Of a stretch of DNA of 64,000 nt, positions 1 to 8,433 are shown piece after piece. This stretch comes from an uncultured Eubacteriales bacterium. Lineage in GTDB: Bacteria; Bacillota; Clostridia; Peptostreptococcales; Anaerovoracaceae. Each line of letters opens with the position of its first letter. Position 1 is the stretch's first letter. The notes under the pieces are model-generated. The model saw only the letters and a list, made by a program, of their open reading frames with translations. It searched no databases and had not been told where the DNA came from. The translations under genes and the position numbers were made by a program. The stretch spans positions 1 to 64,000 of the forward strand of contig CADCHO010000005.1 in assembly GCA_902801255.1 (NCBI GenBank), written 5' to 3'.

Positions 1-835
1 GCTGATATACCGGAGCATCTCCTGCTATAGCGCGGTCAATGAGACCTTCTGAGCGGTGGATAGCATCAGCTGTTGAAGCCTTGATCAGCTTCTTTCCATT
101 GAAACGTCCAAGATCAACGTTCTTGTCAGCTGCGATGATTACAACGTCAGCTTCCTTGATATCGTCTGCAGTGAGTACGTTCTTGGCACCGCCTGATCCC
201 TGAGTCTCGATCTTGACACCAACGCCCTTTTTAGTTCCGGTCTGCTCAAGTGCTTCAGCTGCCATGTAGGTATGTGCAATACCTGTCGGGCATGCTGTAA
301 CGCCGACTACCTTTGTTCCCTTTGCAGGAGCGGCTGCTGCAGCTGCTGCAGGTGCTGCTGCCTCTTCCTTGCCGAAGCGGTCAGCTTCCTTGTCATCGAT
401 CAGAGCCAGGAATTCATCAACAGATTTTGCTGCTACAAGTGCACCTGCGAATTCAGGATCCATGAGCATTGTCATGAGGTTTGCAAGAACTTCGAGGTGT
501 GTGTCAGCTGCTCCGGCAGGTGCTGCGATCATGAAGAACAGGTTGCTGTCTGTTCCGTCGATGCATCCGTAGTCAACACCGCCAGGTACTGTCATTGCTA
601 CAAGACCAGGCTGCTTTGCAGCATCAGTCTTAGCATGAGGAACAGCAATGCCCATGCCTACAGCAGTGGACCCCTGAGCCTCTCTGGCTTCGATGGCCTT
701 CTTGTAGCCAGCCTTGTCATTAAGGTTGCCTACTTTGTCGTGGAGTCCTACCAGAATGTCGATCGCGGCATTTTTATCTGCCGGGCTCTGATTCAGAAGG
801 ACACCCTCTTTCTTCAGTAAATCGGTTATTTTCAT
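1..835 (-). CDS. fruA: PTS fructose transporter, IIA-IIB part (cut at window start)
   Basis: This is the N-terminal 278 residues of a membrane fructose permease of the phosphotransferase system; the IIC membrane domain would lie beyond base 1. Residues 1-150 form a fructose-type EIIA with the phospho-accepting His67 in the motif AVPHAKT. An Ala/Pro/Lys-rich linker (about 152-173) leads to an EIIB domain whose phosphocysteine is Cys182 in VTACPTGIAHTY. Phosphate passes from HPr to His67, to Cys182, then to fructose, giving fructose-1-phosphate. It follows fruK by 81 bases on the same strand, so the two form the usual fru operon. No DeoR-type fruR precedes fruK here. Confidence 0.93.
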   Translation of the reverse strand, partial: MKITDLLKKEGVLLNQSPADKNAAIDILVGLHDKVGNLNDKAGYKKAIEAREAQGSTAVGMGIAVPHAKTDAAKQPGLVAMTVPGGVDYGCIDGTDSNLFFMIAAPAGAADTHLEVLANLMTMLMDPEFAGALVAAKSVDEFLALIDDKEADRFGKEEAAAPAAAAAAAPAKGTKVVGVTACPTGIAHTYMAAEALEQTGTKKGVGVKIETQGSGGAKNVLTADDIKEADVVIIAADKNVDLGRFNGKKLIKASTADAIHRSEGLIDRAIAGDAPVYQ

Positions 836-916
836 TTTTTTCCTTTCTGCGCTGTGCGCATGCTATAAAGATAACCCCCATACCATATATTATTTACGAA
901 ACTGCATGGCGCACGC

Positions 917-1822
917 TCACAGAGTTTCGAAAATACTGTTTATAAGCTCTCCTGTAGCGAGATCGTCAGAGAAAGCTGTCGCGCTTCCTGCTGCCGTTCC
1001 CATATTGAGAGCAACGCGATAATCATGGCTCTTCATGTATCCTGCAACAAAGCCTGCAACCATGGAATCACCGGCGCCTACGGAATTCTTTACTTTTCCT
1101 TTAGGAACTCCCACACGGAATCTCTGTCCGTCTTCCGTGATGAGCATCGCGCCGTCCTTAGCCATTGAGATAAGTACGTTCCTTGCGCCCATATCCTGGA
1201 GCTTTCTGGCGTATTCTTCGATCTCATCGTCTGTCTTAAGTACGACCCCGAACATCTCACCGAGCTCATGGTTGTTTGGTTTGATCAGGAACGGATTGTA
1301 TTTGAGTACTTTCAGAAGAAGATCCTTTGTAGCATCTACTACGAACATGATGCCTTTGCCGTAAAGTCTCTCAAGGATGATCTCGTAAACATTGCTAGGA
1401 AGCGAATTAGGAATGCTTCCTGCCAGGATAAGCACATCACCTTCCTGAAGCTTATCAAGCTTTCTAAGCAGCTCGTCATATGCTTCGTCGCTGATCTTAG
1501 GTCCCTGAGCATTGATCTCTGTCTCCTCTTCGCCTTTGATCTTGACGTTGATTCTGGAAATACCTTCATCCAGCATGATGAAGTCCGCGATTATCCCCTT
1601 CTTGTTTACGCTGTCAACGATCGCCTCTCCTGTGAAACCTGCCGCAAATCCGAGAGCGGTGTTTTCGATGCCGAGGTTCTTAAGAACAGTTGATACGTTG
1701 ATGCCCTTTCCTCCGAAGAAACAGTCTTCAGATGCCGATCTGTTGGTCATACCCGGATCAAGCGGTTTATCCATTCTTACGATATAGTCGATTGCGGGAT
1801 TAAAAGTTACGGTGTAGATCAT
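917..1822 (-). CDS. fruK: 1-phosphofructokinase
   Basis: A 301-residue PfkB-family sugar kinase that phosphorylates fructose-1-phosphate to fructose-1,6-bisphosphate in the cytoplasm. The N-terminus MIYTVTFNPAIDY and the GGKGINVS motif are typical of FruK/LacC, and the C-terminal VGAGDSMVAGF motif carries the catalytic Asp and anion hole. A strong GAAAGGAGG ribosome binding site precedes the ATG. It lies directly upstream of fruA, which makes its substrate. Tagatose-6-phosphate kinase (LacC) is the close alternative, but the fruA neighbour favours FruK. Confidence 0.92.
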   Translation of the reverse strand: MIYTVTFNPAIDYIVRMDKPLDPGMTNRSASEDCFFGGKGINVSTVLKNLGIENTALGFAAGFTGEAIVDSVNKKGIIADFIMLDEGISRINVKIKGEEETEINAQGPKISDEAYDELLRKLDKLQEGDVLILAGSIPNSLPSNVYEIILERLYGKGIMFVVDATKDLLLKVLKYNPFLIKPNNHELGEMFGVVLKTDDEIEEYARKLQDMGARNVLISMAKDGAMLITEDGQRFRVGVPKGKVKNSVGAGDSMVAGFVAGYMKSHDYRVALNMGTAAGSATAFSDDLATGELINSIFETL

Positions 1823-1861
1823 ATGATCCTCCTTTCAAAGTGGTACTTTAGCCTGTATTCC

Positions 1862-1877
1862 TCGAAGTATGCTTCGA
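1862..1877. promoter_or_regulatory. Palindrome upstream of fruK
   Basis: TCGAAG-TATG-CTTCGA is a perfect 6-bp inverted repeat in the 67-base gap between cdd and fruK, about 40 bases upstream of the fruK start. It has no T-run and could be an operator for a sugar-responsive regulator or a small mRNA hairpin. Its function is inferred from position only. Confidence 0.3.
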
Positions 1878-1889
1878 TTAATTATCCCT

Positions 1890-2327
1890 TCAGAGACTCT
1901 CAGGACCGAAGCTGAGCGGAAGCAGCTCATCGAGAGTATTCTCCAGATAGTCTCCCGGCGTTTTTGCTGAAAGAACTATCATCGAATCTTTATCTCCAAA
2001 ATCCCTCATTACCTGTCTGCAGGCGCCGCATGGTACGCAGTATTCTCTGTGCTCTCCGTTTGTGCCGCCTACTATTGCGACAGCAAGCAGCCTCTTCTCA
2101 CCTTCTGCTATCGCATGGAAAATAGCGTTTCTTTCGGCGCATATAGTCATGCCTAATGAAGCGCTCTCGACGTTGACTCCGGTGTATATCTCCCCGGAAT
2201 CGAATAGAGCTGCTGCTGCGACATTGTAGTGTGAGTACGGCGCAAACGAATTAGGCAGCTTCTCTATCGCCTTTTCGATGAGGAGCTTTTTCATTTCCTC
2301 ATCTTTCCTGATATCTCCGTCGTACAT
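1890..2327 (-). CDS. cdd: Cytidine deaminase
   Basis: A 145-residue zinc enzyme that deaminates cytidine and deoxycytidine to uridine forms in pyrimidine salvage. The zinc site is visible as CAERNAIF (Cys ligand plus catalytic Glu) and PCGACRQ (two Cys ligands). The length suits the small homotetrameric class. The start at 2327 is preceded by AAAGGGGGA; an internal Met (MKKLLIEKA) is a possible alternative that would remove about eleven residues. It sits 18 bases after the B3/B4 gene, probably in one transcript with it and perhaps with fruKA. Confidence 0.93.
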   Translation of the reverse strand: MYDGDIRKDEEMKKLLIEKAIEKLPNSFAPYSHYNVAAAALFDSGEIYTGVNVESASLGMTICAERNAIFHAIAEGEKRLLAVAIVGGTNGEHREYCVPCGACRQVMRDFGDKDSMIVLSAKTPGDYLENTLDELLPLSFGPESL

Positions 2328-2345
2328 ATGTGTCCCCCTTTGGCA

Positions 2346-3107
2346 CTAAAACTCGAATTTAGGGTGATCCTTGTCGACGATACCGGTCGCTACTGTGCAG
2401 CTGCGGCCTGACTGAGCAAAGTAATTGGCAACAAGCTCTGTGAAATCCTTCATCGCCTTTTTTACCTCTTCGAGGTTCAGATCCGAGAATCCGTCGATAG
2501 GATAGAGAACGCCCGTAGTCTTTTCGGTCATCTTTCCGACCTCGCTCTGCCTCCAGGTCCAGCGGCGTGTCCTTACCTCGTGGCCTGAAACATACACTAC
2601 CTCACCCGGTTCAGGATTATCGAATTCATCTTCAGCTGCGCCGAAAGGTCTGAAAGTATCCTCAGCTGTCGCAGGTCTCACTTCGAGACCTGTGTCCTCG
2701 CAGCCCCTGCCCTTGCCGTCAGAACGTACGAAAGTGTATAGATCGTGAGCTCCGATTGGCAGCTTGTATTTCAGGGAAATGGCATTGCCGAGATCTACAG
2801 CAGGGTTGATCGACGGAAGACCTTTTCCTTTAGCAAGACGGTCCATGAGAGCTTCAGCTGAGCATGTGTATCTGTTAGGATTCATGCCAAGCGCACGGAA
2901 AGCTTCTCTGTAAGGCACGACGCAGGGATCATTCTTGGCCTTGTTGCCGGACTCGGCAAAATACCTGATGACCTCATTCGAATTATCCTCGAGCATCTTC
3001 TCTATTGCCGGATATTCTTTTGCGTTGTTTATGCCTGTAACTGCAACTACTCCTACCACGAAGTTTGGCAGCTTATCGAACACTTCTTTGCTTACTTCAT
3101 AAAACAT
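2346..3107 (-). CDS. B3/B4 tRNA-binding-domain protein
   Basis: A 253-residue stand-alone protein of the B3/B4 family, the fold found in the phenylalanyl-tRNA synthetase beta chain. Recognisable parts are VVPYREAFRALGMNP near residue 65, the segment around LPSINPAVDLGNAISLKY near 95-115, and the C-terminal GRSCTVATG. Family members are thought to act in editing or recognition of charged tRNAs or amino acids, but few have a known role. It is the first gene of the cdd-fruK-fruA run. The ribosome binding site is weak. The family call is firm; the function is not. Confidence 0.8.
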   Translation of the reverse strand: MFYEVSKEVFDKLPNFVVGVVAVTGINNAKEYPAIEKMLEDNSNEVIRYFAESGNKAKNDPCVVPYREAFRALGMNPNRYTCSAEALMDRLAKGKGLPSINPAVDLGNAISLKYKLPIGAHDLYTFVRSDGKGRGCEDTGLEVRPATAEDTFRPFGAAEDEFDNPEPGEVVYVSGHEVRTRRWTWRQSEVGKMTEKTTGVLYPIDGFSDLNLEEVKKAMKDFTELVANYFAQSGRSCTVATGIVDKDHPKFEF

Positions 3108-3154
3108 CTTCTATTCCCTTCCTCATCGCATATATATGTAATAATAGTCTATTT

Positions 3155-3186
3155 GAAAAAAAGTGACAAGGCTGAAGCCCTGTCAC
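3155..3186 (-). terminator. Rho-independent terminator after the DUF1858 gene
   Basis: On the minus strand the inverted repeat GTGAC..GTCAC with an inner GGCT/AGCC stem is followed by a run of seven T residues. It lies downstream of the 63-residue gene ending at 3246 and separates it from the B3/B4-cdd-fru run. Confidence 0.8.
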
Positions 3187-3245
3187 CTCTCTAATTATAT
3201 GTATTTTTTATGAACTTACCGGGAACCCGGCAGGTTTTGCACCGC

Positions 3246-3437
3246 TTATGCGAGCGCTTCGTTCAGAGCCGATACGAGCTGATCAGCATCAAGTCCGTGT
3301 ACTGTTGCTGCAGCATCGATGGACTCGCCCTGTGAAGCCGGGCAGCCAATGCACATCATGCCGTTTGCAAAGAAAGTACGAACCAGTTCAGGATGCTCGT
3401 TGATAACGTCTCCGATAATCATATCCTTCGTAATCAT
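3246..3437 (-). CDS. DUF1858 (hybrid-cluster-associated redox disulfide) protein
   Basis: A 63-residue protein of the DUF1858 family. It begins MITKDMIIGDVI, has the typical HPELVRTFFANGMMCIGCPAS core with a CxxC pair at about residues 31-34, and ends in a short acidic helix. Such proteins are proposed to carry a redox-active disulfide and often accompany hybrid-cluster or Fe-S proteins, but the role is unproven. AAAGGAG precedes the start with good spacing. It appears to be a single-gene transcript, with its own terminator at 3155-3186. Confidence 0.85.
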   Translation of the reverse strand: MITKDMIIGDVINEHPELVRTFFANGMMCIGCPASQGESIDAAATVHGLDADQLVSALNEALA

Positions 3438-3534
3438 TTGAATGGACTCCTTTCGTCTATTTCTCTACACCGCATATACTACATCCAAGGGATTCCAAAA
3501 GCAAGCGATATTCCTATTTAATAAATAGGAATAT

Positions 3535-4134
3535 TTAAAGCGCTGCCTTTATAGCTGCGAGGAACTCATCATACTCCTCAAAAGCAGGATACTGAGGGTA
3601 ATCTTTCTTTATCTGCTCTGTGGAGCGGAACAGGAACCCCGCCTTGCTGGCCTCTATCATTTCAAGGTCGTTGTAGCTGTCACCTGCAGCGATAGTATCG
3701 TATCCGATTGACTGGAGACCTCTCACTGTCGTCAGTTTGGAGTGGTCACAGCGCATCTTTATATCTGCTATATATCCCTCATCATCGATAACCAATTCAT
3801 TGCAGAAAATAGTCGGCCAGCCCAACTGTTCCATCAGCGGCTGAGCAAACTGAGAGAAAGTATCACTGAGAATTATCACCTGTGTGATGCTGCGAAGCTC
3901 ATCCAGAAACTCCTTTGCACCCGGAAGGGGACGTATCTTTGCGATGGTATTCTGCACGTCCTTGAGCTTGAGTCCGTGCTCCCTCAGGATACCCATCCTC
4001 CATTTCATCAGTTTGTCATAATCAGGTTCTTCTCTTGTCGTTCTTCTGAGTTCAGGAATTCCGCTCTCTTCGCTGAAAGCGATCCAGATTTCCGGATAGA
4101 GGACGCCTTCCATATCCAGACATACTACGTTCAT
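3535..4134 (-). CDS. thrH: ThrH-type phosphoserine phosphatase / homoserine phosphotransferase
   Basis: A 199-residue HAD-superfamily enzyme. The N-terminal LDMEGVLYPEIW motif (nucleophile Asp7, Glu9) is the ThrH signature, in place of the usual DxD of SerB. The second motif is LSDTFSQFA and the Mg-binding motif is GDSYND. ThrH hydrolyses phosphoserine and can transfer phosphate to homoserine, linking serine and threonine metabolism. A good AGAAGGAG site precedes the ATG. It starts 12 bases after the acetyltransferase gene stop and is the last gene of that run. Confidence 0.85.
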   Translation of the reverse strand: MNVVCLDMEGVLYPEIWIAFSEESGIPELRRTTREEPDYDKLMKWRMGILREHGLKLKDVQNTIAKIRPLPGAKEFLDELRSITQVIILSDTFSQFAQPLMEQLGWPTIFCNELVIDDEGYIADIKMRCDHSKLTTVRGLQSIGYDTIAAGDSYNDLEMIEASKAGFLFRSTEQIKKDYPQYPAFEEYDEFLAAIKAAL

Positions 4135-4146
4135 TTTTTACTCCTT

Positions 4147-5091
4147 CTATTCTATCGGGAAGCCGTAATACGGTTTCTCGTAATAATATTCATATTCATC
4201 GGTCCGCTCTTCGGATTCATTCGGCAGACCGCATGCCATTCCCTGGCATCTGCCGTATCCCGGCGTTGTGAACAGCGTCTCCGCCGCTTCGAAATTCTTC
4301 GCTGTCATTGAAGCTATCTCTGTATCTATATCGAGCGAGAGCTCCTTCAGCACGGGATTGAGTATCAGCTCTGTCACCACTACTTTTGCCGGGTCAACAT
4401 AACTGATGGCACAAATGGCATCGCCTCTGTTGATCGAATAGAGGCCTCCTCCGTTTACGGTCTCTGCTTCAATGAGGCTGAGCATTTCATTGCTGGGTTC
4501 TATGTGAGGCTGTCCTGCCAGAAAAGCCTCTCTGTAGATGTTATATTTTTCTGCCGGTATTCGCTGCAGATCTATCTGTGCTCTGAACGGGGTAGGATCG
4601 GCCCCTTCTATATCCAGATCGAACTCATCAAAATCGTCATACTCTTCAAAGTCGAATTCCGGCGACATAACAGCTCTCTCAGCCGCGAAGAAATGCGGTT
4701 CGTAGCCGAGATCTTCGTAATATGGTATCAGGGACGGTTCCGCAGGAGAGACTATGGAAATCCCTCCCTCATCCGTCACTTTATCTCTGACAAAGGATAT
4801 CAGCCTTGCTGCCAGCCCCTGTCCGCGCATGTCTTCACGTGTGCAGACAGCATAGCTCACATATACAGCTCTCTCCATATATGTACCGCAAAGGTGGCAG
4901 GTAAGCGCCGAGCATACCGTTCCGTTCTCATCGGTCAGCACATATCCCCTGATGTCATCGCTGAAATTTTCATAAAAAGCATCGACATATGCAGCTGTGT
5001 CATCAAAGACCTCACACCACAGAGCGCGAAGCCCCTCATACTCCGGTGAAAGATATTCCGCTGATTTGATTTCGAAGCCTTTGTTGTCCAT
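4147..5091 (-). CDS. GNAT-family N-acetyltransferase
   Basis: A 314-residue protein with an N-terminal GNAT domain. The acetyl-CoA loop is visible as REDMRGQGLAARL at about residues 88-100, after the strand carrying VYVSYAVCT. The C-terminal half has no motif I recognise beyond a second GNAT-like layout rich in acidic residues. The substrate is unknown. Its ATG shares one base with the stop of the upstream DUF2156 gene (TAATG), which implies translational coupling of two GNAT-fold proteins. Confidence 0.75.
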   Translation of the reverse strand: MDNKGFEIKSAEYLSPEYEGLRALWCEVFDDTAAYVDAFYENFSDDIRGYVLTDENGTVCSALTCHLCGTYMERAVYVSYAVCTREDMRGQGLAARLISFVRDKVTDEGGISIVSPAEPSLIPYYEDLGYEPHFFAAERAVMSPEFDFEEYDDFDEFDLDIEGADPTPFRAQIDLQRIPAEKYNIYREAFLAGQPHIEPSNEMLSLIEAETVNGGGLYSINRGDAICAISYVDPAKVVVTELILNPVLKELSLDIDTEIASMTAKNFEAAETLFTTPGYGRCQGMACGLPNESEERTDEYEYYYEKPYYGFPIE

Positions 5092-6023
5092 TATTTTTCG
5101 ATGGCAAAATATTTCATGAGCAGTATGTCAGGATGATAGCTCAGCTTAGCTTTACGCAATCCTTCGATACCCATATCTTCTTCACGGTTGAAAGCGGCTA
5201 TATCCGGGTACTCTGCTTTCACCAGTCTTGCAAACTCACGGTTTACCATGGTATATGCTCCTTCGACACCCGGCAGAGCTTTTTCGAAGTGTGTGTCAAA
5301 TACTTCGTTGTCGAGTTTTGTACCCGCAGTGAAAGCCACCGGCTCGCCATTCTGGTAGAGCATGCCTCCGAGGAATCCCAGCGCCTCATAGTGCTCGAAC
5401 ATCTCCTCTATCGCCCCTGCCTCATCAACCAGATCAGGATCATTTTTTTCCTTATAAAACTCATCAACAAAAGCTTTCGCTTCGGCTATGGATGAAAGTT
5501 TTCCGCATGTGCCTCCCTCGCACGAAGTAAACACTCCGCACGAACCGGCTGCTATCTTATGAAACTCCCAGGCACCGTTACGTTCAAAATGCTTTATGTG
5601 ATTGCGCTTGGATGAAAGATGTCTGCCCGGAAGATCGCATAATTTGGCTGCTGTATATATATAGTCAGCATTGTCGCGGTCCTCGATTATCTCGAACCTG
5701 TCACCATAAAGCGGGAGGAATTCTTCGAGTGTCTTGTCAGTAAGACCTCTTATGCGGAGCCTGCTGCCGAGCGAGTGCGCTTCTTCGAGAAGCAGCTCGA
5801 TCGAATTTCTGACCTCTCCGTCACCCTTTGGATACGCATAAACGTTCCACTGCGGCATTCCGACAAGTAGACGGTCGTCGCAGAATGCGATCTTCGGCTT
5901 ATATGCCTTGCGCCATATGAAGAGATTTGCGAAGCCGTAATCCGCACCATGACAGCCGCTTGCGCAAATCTTTTCCTCTATACGCGCCTTATCTTCAAGT
6001 GTTATATCTCTCCAGTCGATCAT
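5091..6023 (-). CDS. DUF2156 (phosphatidylglycerol lysyltransferase C-terminal-like) protein
   Basis: A 310-residue soluble protein of the DUF2156 family, a tandem GNAT fold related to the catalytic part of MprF and FemX-like aminoacyl transferases. Visible features are GADYGFANLFIWRKAY near residues 25-40, the basic SSKRNHIKHFER segment near 137-148, and the C-terminal FNREEDMGIEGLRKAKLSYHPD. It lacks the membrane part of MprF, so aminoacyl transfer to lipid is only one possibility. It is coupled to the downstream GNAT gene by a TAATG junction. Its own ribosome binding site is weak. Confidence 0.75.
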   Translation of the reverse strand: MIDWRDITLEDKARIEEKICASGCHGADYGFANLFIWRKAYKPKIAFCDDRLLVGMPQWNVYAYPKGDGEVRNSIELLLEEAHSLGSRLRIRGLTDKTLEEFLPLYGDRFEIIEDRDNADYIYTAAKLCDLPGRHLSSKRNHIKHFERNGAWEFHKIAAGSCGVFTSCEGGTCGKLSSIAEAKAFVDEFYKEKNDPDLVDEAGAIEEMFEHYEALGFLGGMLYQNGEPVAFTAGTKLDNEVFDTHFEKALPGVEGAYTMVNREFARLVKAEYPDIAAFNREEDMGIEGLRKAKLSYHPDILLMKYFAIEK

Positions 6024-6032
6024 ATAGTAACT

Positions 6033-6959
6033 TTATTCGATAATTTCAGCTTCTTTCGCTGCGGCTCTGAGATTCTCTATTGCTTCATCCTGTACAGCTT
6101 CAGCTTCTTTCACTGCATTTGGTACAGATTCAGCCTCTTTTGCTTCGTTCTTTGGCTTGTCGGCAGCAGGTTTTTTGCCGCTTCTTCTGCGGTTTCCGCC
6201 TCCGTTATTGCTCTTTCCGGTATTGTCGGTATCTTTCTTTACGTCCTGATTTCCTTCTTTTTTGCTGTTCTTAGCGTTTTTATTGCCGCCTTTATTTTCA
6301 GAGTTTTCGTTAGATTCTTCGGACTTCTTTTTATTCTTGTCGTTCTGCTTCTTATTCTGATCGCTCTGCTTTTTATTCTGATCGTTCTGCTTCTTATTCT
6401 GTTCGCCTTGCTTCTTCTGGCTGTTCTGATTATTCTGACCGCCCTGCTTGGATCTGTTTTCGCCGGATTTCTTCTGTCCGTTGTTTGATTTCTGCTTCGG
6501 AGCCTTCTTCTCTGCCTCCTTGCTGAGCTCTTCATCAAGGCTCTTTGCAAAATCCGCCTCTACAGACTGCTCGGTTGTTGCGATATCTGCAGTCTTTGCA
6601 GCAGCTGCCTCTGCTGCAGCAGCTTTCTTTGCTTCTCTTGCCTCTTTTTTTGCGATCTTTGCTTCTTCGATCTCTTCGTCACTTAAGTAATAAGCTGCGT
6701 TGTTCTTTCTGACTTCATCAAGAATATATCCCATCATAAAGAATAAGAATGCATTTACAATATGGGCAAGGACAGCCTGCATGATGTATGTGACATACTC
6801 CATCGGCTGAGCTTTCATATCGTACTGCGCATAGTATTGATTTATCTGTGCTACTGTACTGCCGGCTGTATAAATAATAAATAACACCATCAGCGCAGCC
6901 AGCACATAGCAAACTATCGACAATGCTGACCTTCTATATTTCTTATTGTTATCGTTCAT
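6033..6959 (-). CDS. Two-helix membrane protein with a long Lys/Asn/Gln-rich tail
   Basis: I do not recognise a family. The start at 6959 is chosen because GAAGGTC precedes it; longer reading upstream adds an implausible N-terminus that runs into ung. The 308-residue product has two membrane segments (about residues 11-33 and 50-75). An Ala/Glu/Lys helical region follows, then a highly charged low-complexity tail with four seven-residue repeats of the type QNKKQxD, coded by 21-bp DNA repeats. The C-terminus is Ala/Glu-rich. The tail may bind nucleic acid, ribosomes or anionic polymers, but that is speculation. The next gene downstream begins 9 bases after its stop. Confidence 0.7.
   Translation of the reverse strand: MNDNNKKYRRSALSIVCYVLAALMVLFIIYTAGSTVAQINQYYAQYDMKAQPMEYVTYIMQAVLAHIVNAFLFFMMGYILDEVRKNNAAYYLSDEEIEEAKIAKKEAREAKKAAAAEAAAAKTADIATTEQSVEADFAKSLDEELSKEAEKKAPKQKSNNGQKKSGENRSKQGGQNNQNSQKKQGEQNKKQNDQNKKQSDQNKKQNDKNKKKSEESNENSENKGGNKNAKNSKKEGNQDVKKDTDNTGKSNNGGGNRRRSGKKPAADKPKNEAKEAESVPNAVKEAEAVQDEAIENLRAAAKEAEIIE
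6331..6414 (-). repeat. Four tandem 21-bp coding repeats
   Basis: Four consecutive 21-bp units, each starting TTATTCT on the plus strand (6331, 6352, 6373, 6394), lie inside the membrane-protein gene. Each codes for seven residues of the form QNKKQxD. The two middle units differ at only two positions, so the array is probably young and able to vary in copy number. Confidence 0.8.
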
Positions 6960-7051
6960 CAATTGACCTTCTTTCCTATTTTTATTTACATACCCGCATA
7001 TATTAGCAAAAATGCAGAGTTTTATCAACCGCCATATAAGCGGAAGTCCTT

Positions 7052-7762
7052 CTAAAGACGCCAATCCACCGGATCGATGCCATTGTCTTCAAGAAAATAG
7101 TTGCAGCGTGAAAAATAACTTCCGCCGAAAAAACCGCGATACGCCGAAAGAGGACTTGGGTGTGGTGCCGTGATGATCAGATGCCTCATTCCCTGTTTGC
7201 CCTGTGCGCGCAGTATAATTTCTTTTTTTGCCCCGGCGTTTGAGCCCCAAAGCACGAACACCATTGGAGTCTCCCTCGCAGCCAGCAGCTCGATAACTCT
7301 GTCTGTAAAGCGTTCCCAGCCTTTTCCGCGATGTGACCCCGCCTGATGTGCGCGTACAGTAAGCACCGTATTCAGAAGAAGCACTCCCTGCCTTGCCCAC
7401 GGGTCAAGGACTCCGCGTGTGCTGTCAGGACCGTCCGTCCTGTCAGTCATCGTAATACCGAGATCGTCATTGAGTTCCTTGAATATATTTACCAGAGATG
7501 GCGGTAAAACGGTCCCTTCGCGCACACTGAAAGCGAGCCCGTGCGCCTGGCCGGGCTCGTGATAAGGATCCTGCCCCAGTATCACGACCTTGACATCGTC
7601 GTAGTCTGTCAGCCTCAGTGCGTTATAAATGTCCGCTGCAGGCGGATAAACTGTTCCGTCTCTGTATTCTTCAATAAGAAACAAGCGTAACTCCTGATAA
7701 TACGGCTTCTGCCATTCATCAGCGAGCAGCTCGTCCCATTTGTTTCCTATGATCTTTTTCAC
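7052..7762 (-). CDS. ung: Uracil-DNA glycosylase
   Basis: A 236-residue family 1 uracil-DNA glycosylase that removes uracil from DNA at the start of base excision repair. The catalytic water-activating motif GQDPYHEPGQAHGLAFSV and the DNA-intercalating loop HPSPLSAYRGFFG are both intact. The length is normal. Its ATG overlaps the stop of the PAP2 gene by four bases (ATGA), so translation is coupled to it. Confidence 0.96.
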   Translation of the reverse strand: MKKIIGNKWDELLADEWQKPYYQELRLFLIEEYRDGTVYPPAADIYNALRLTDYDDVKVVILGQDPYHEPGQAHGLAFSVREGTVLPPSLVNIFKELNDDLGITMTDRTDGPDSTRGVLDPWARQGVLLLNTVLTVRAHQAGSHRGKGWERFTDRVIELLAARETPMVFVLWGSNAGAKKEIILRAQGKQGMRHLIITAPHPSPLSAYRGFFGGSYFSRCNYFLEDNGIDPVDWRL

Positions 7763-8424
7763 TTTGTTTTCTCCGGATCTTCGGGCGAGCAGCCGCCTAT
7801 CAATCCGCGTTTATCTTCTATCTTTAAAATAACTGCATAAACAATCGTTGCTACGATCATACCTAGCAGGAGTCCGCATACGACATCCGAAGGATAGTGC
7901 ATGCCCAGATAAAGTCTCGAAATACCGATAAGAACTGCGAGCACAACTGCAGCGATACCCAACTTATGCATCGTACGCGGCGGGGCTCCCTCACCTTTCC
8001 ATCCAAGGCACCTGACTTTATCGTAACTCCTGCCTGAATCCGTCTTTACGGGCATCGTTGCCAGGAAAAATGCCCATGCCGGTCCCATGGAATTTGCTGA
8101 ATGCCCGCTCGGGAACGATGCGTCTCCCGGAGGAGGCAGCATCGCGTTCACCATCTGAAATGTAACCCATGGTCTGACTCTGTCGACCGTCGGTTTGATG
8201 ATCAGATTGCAGAATATAAAAGTAAAAAGCAGCGAGAAGGCGCAAATGAGTCCGAGCCTTCTTGTCTTTTTTACTATAATCAGCACGAGGCACAGGATTA
8301 TCCAGAAAATCCCTGCCTCGCCCAAAAGTGTGAACAGTTTCATTATCGGAGTAAGCCAATCGGCATTCAGCGCGTGCTGGATGCCGATCAGCAGATTACC
8401 GTCAAATTGTGTAAAAGAATCCAT
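7759..8424 (-). CDS. PAP2-family membrane phosphatase
   Basis: A 221-residue integral membrane protein with the three PAP2 motifs: KPTVDRVRP, FPSGHSANS and SRLYLGMHYPSDVVCG. These carry the catalytic His residues and the phosphate-binding Lys and Arg. Several hydrophobic helices surround them. The likely substrate is a lipid phosphate such as undecaprenyl pyrophosphate or phosphatidic acid. AGAGGG precedes the ATG and lies close to the end of alr, nine bases upstream. Placement between alr and ung does not decide the substrate. Confidence 0.88.
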   Translation of the reverse strand: MDSFTQFDGNLLIGIQHALNADWLTPIMKLFTLLGEAGIFWIILCLVLIIVKKTRRLGLICAFSLLFTFIFCNLIIKPTVDRVRPWVTFQMVNAMLPPPGDASFPSGHSANSMGPAWAFFLATMPVKTDSGRSYDKVRCLGWKGEGAPPRTMHKLGIAAVVLAVLIGISRLYLGMHYPSDVVCGLLLGMIVATIVYAVILKIEDKRGLIGGCSPEDPEKTK

Positions 8425-8433
8425 TTACCCTCT

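Noticed and set aside
272..820. Plus-strand Cys-rich open frame of 182 residues
   Set aside because: It is the mirror of the fruA coding strand; the Ala codons of the linker read as Cys on the other strand. No ribosome binding site, and the minus frame has clear PTS motifs.
5949..6488. Plus-strand hydrophobic 179-residue frame that looks like a membrane protein
   Set aside because: It is the reverse of Lys/Glu/Asn-rich codons in the gene at 6033-6959, which always gives Phe/Leu/Ile-rich antisense. No start signal.
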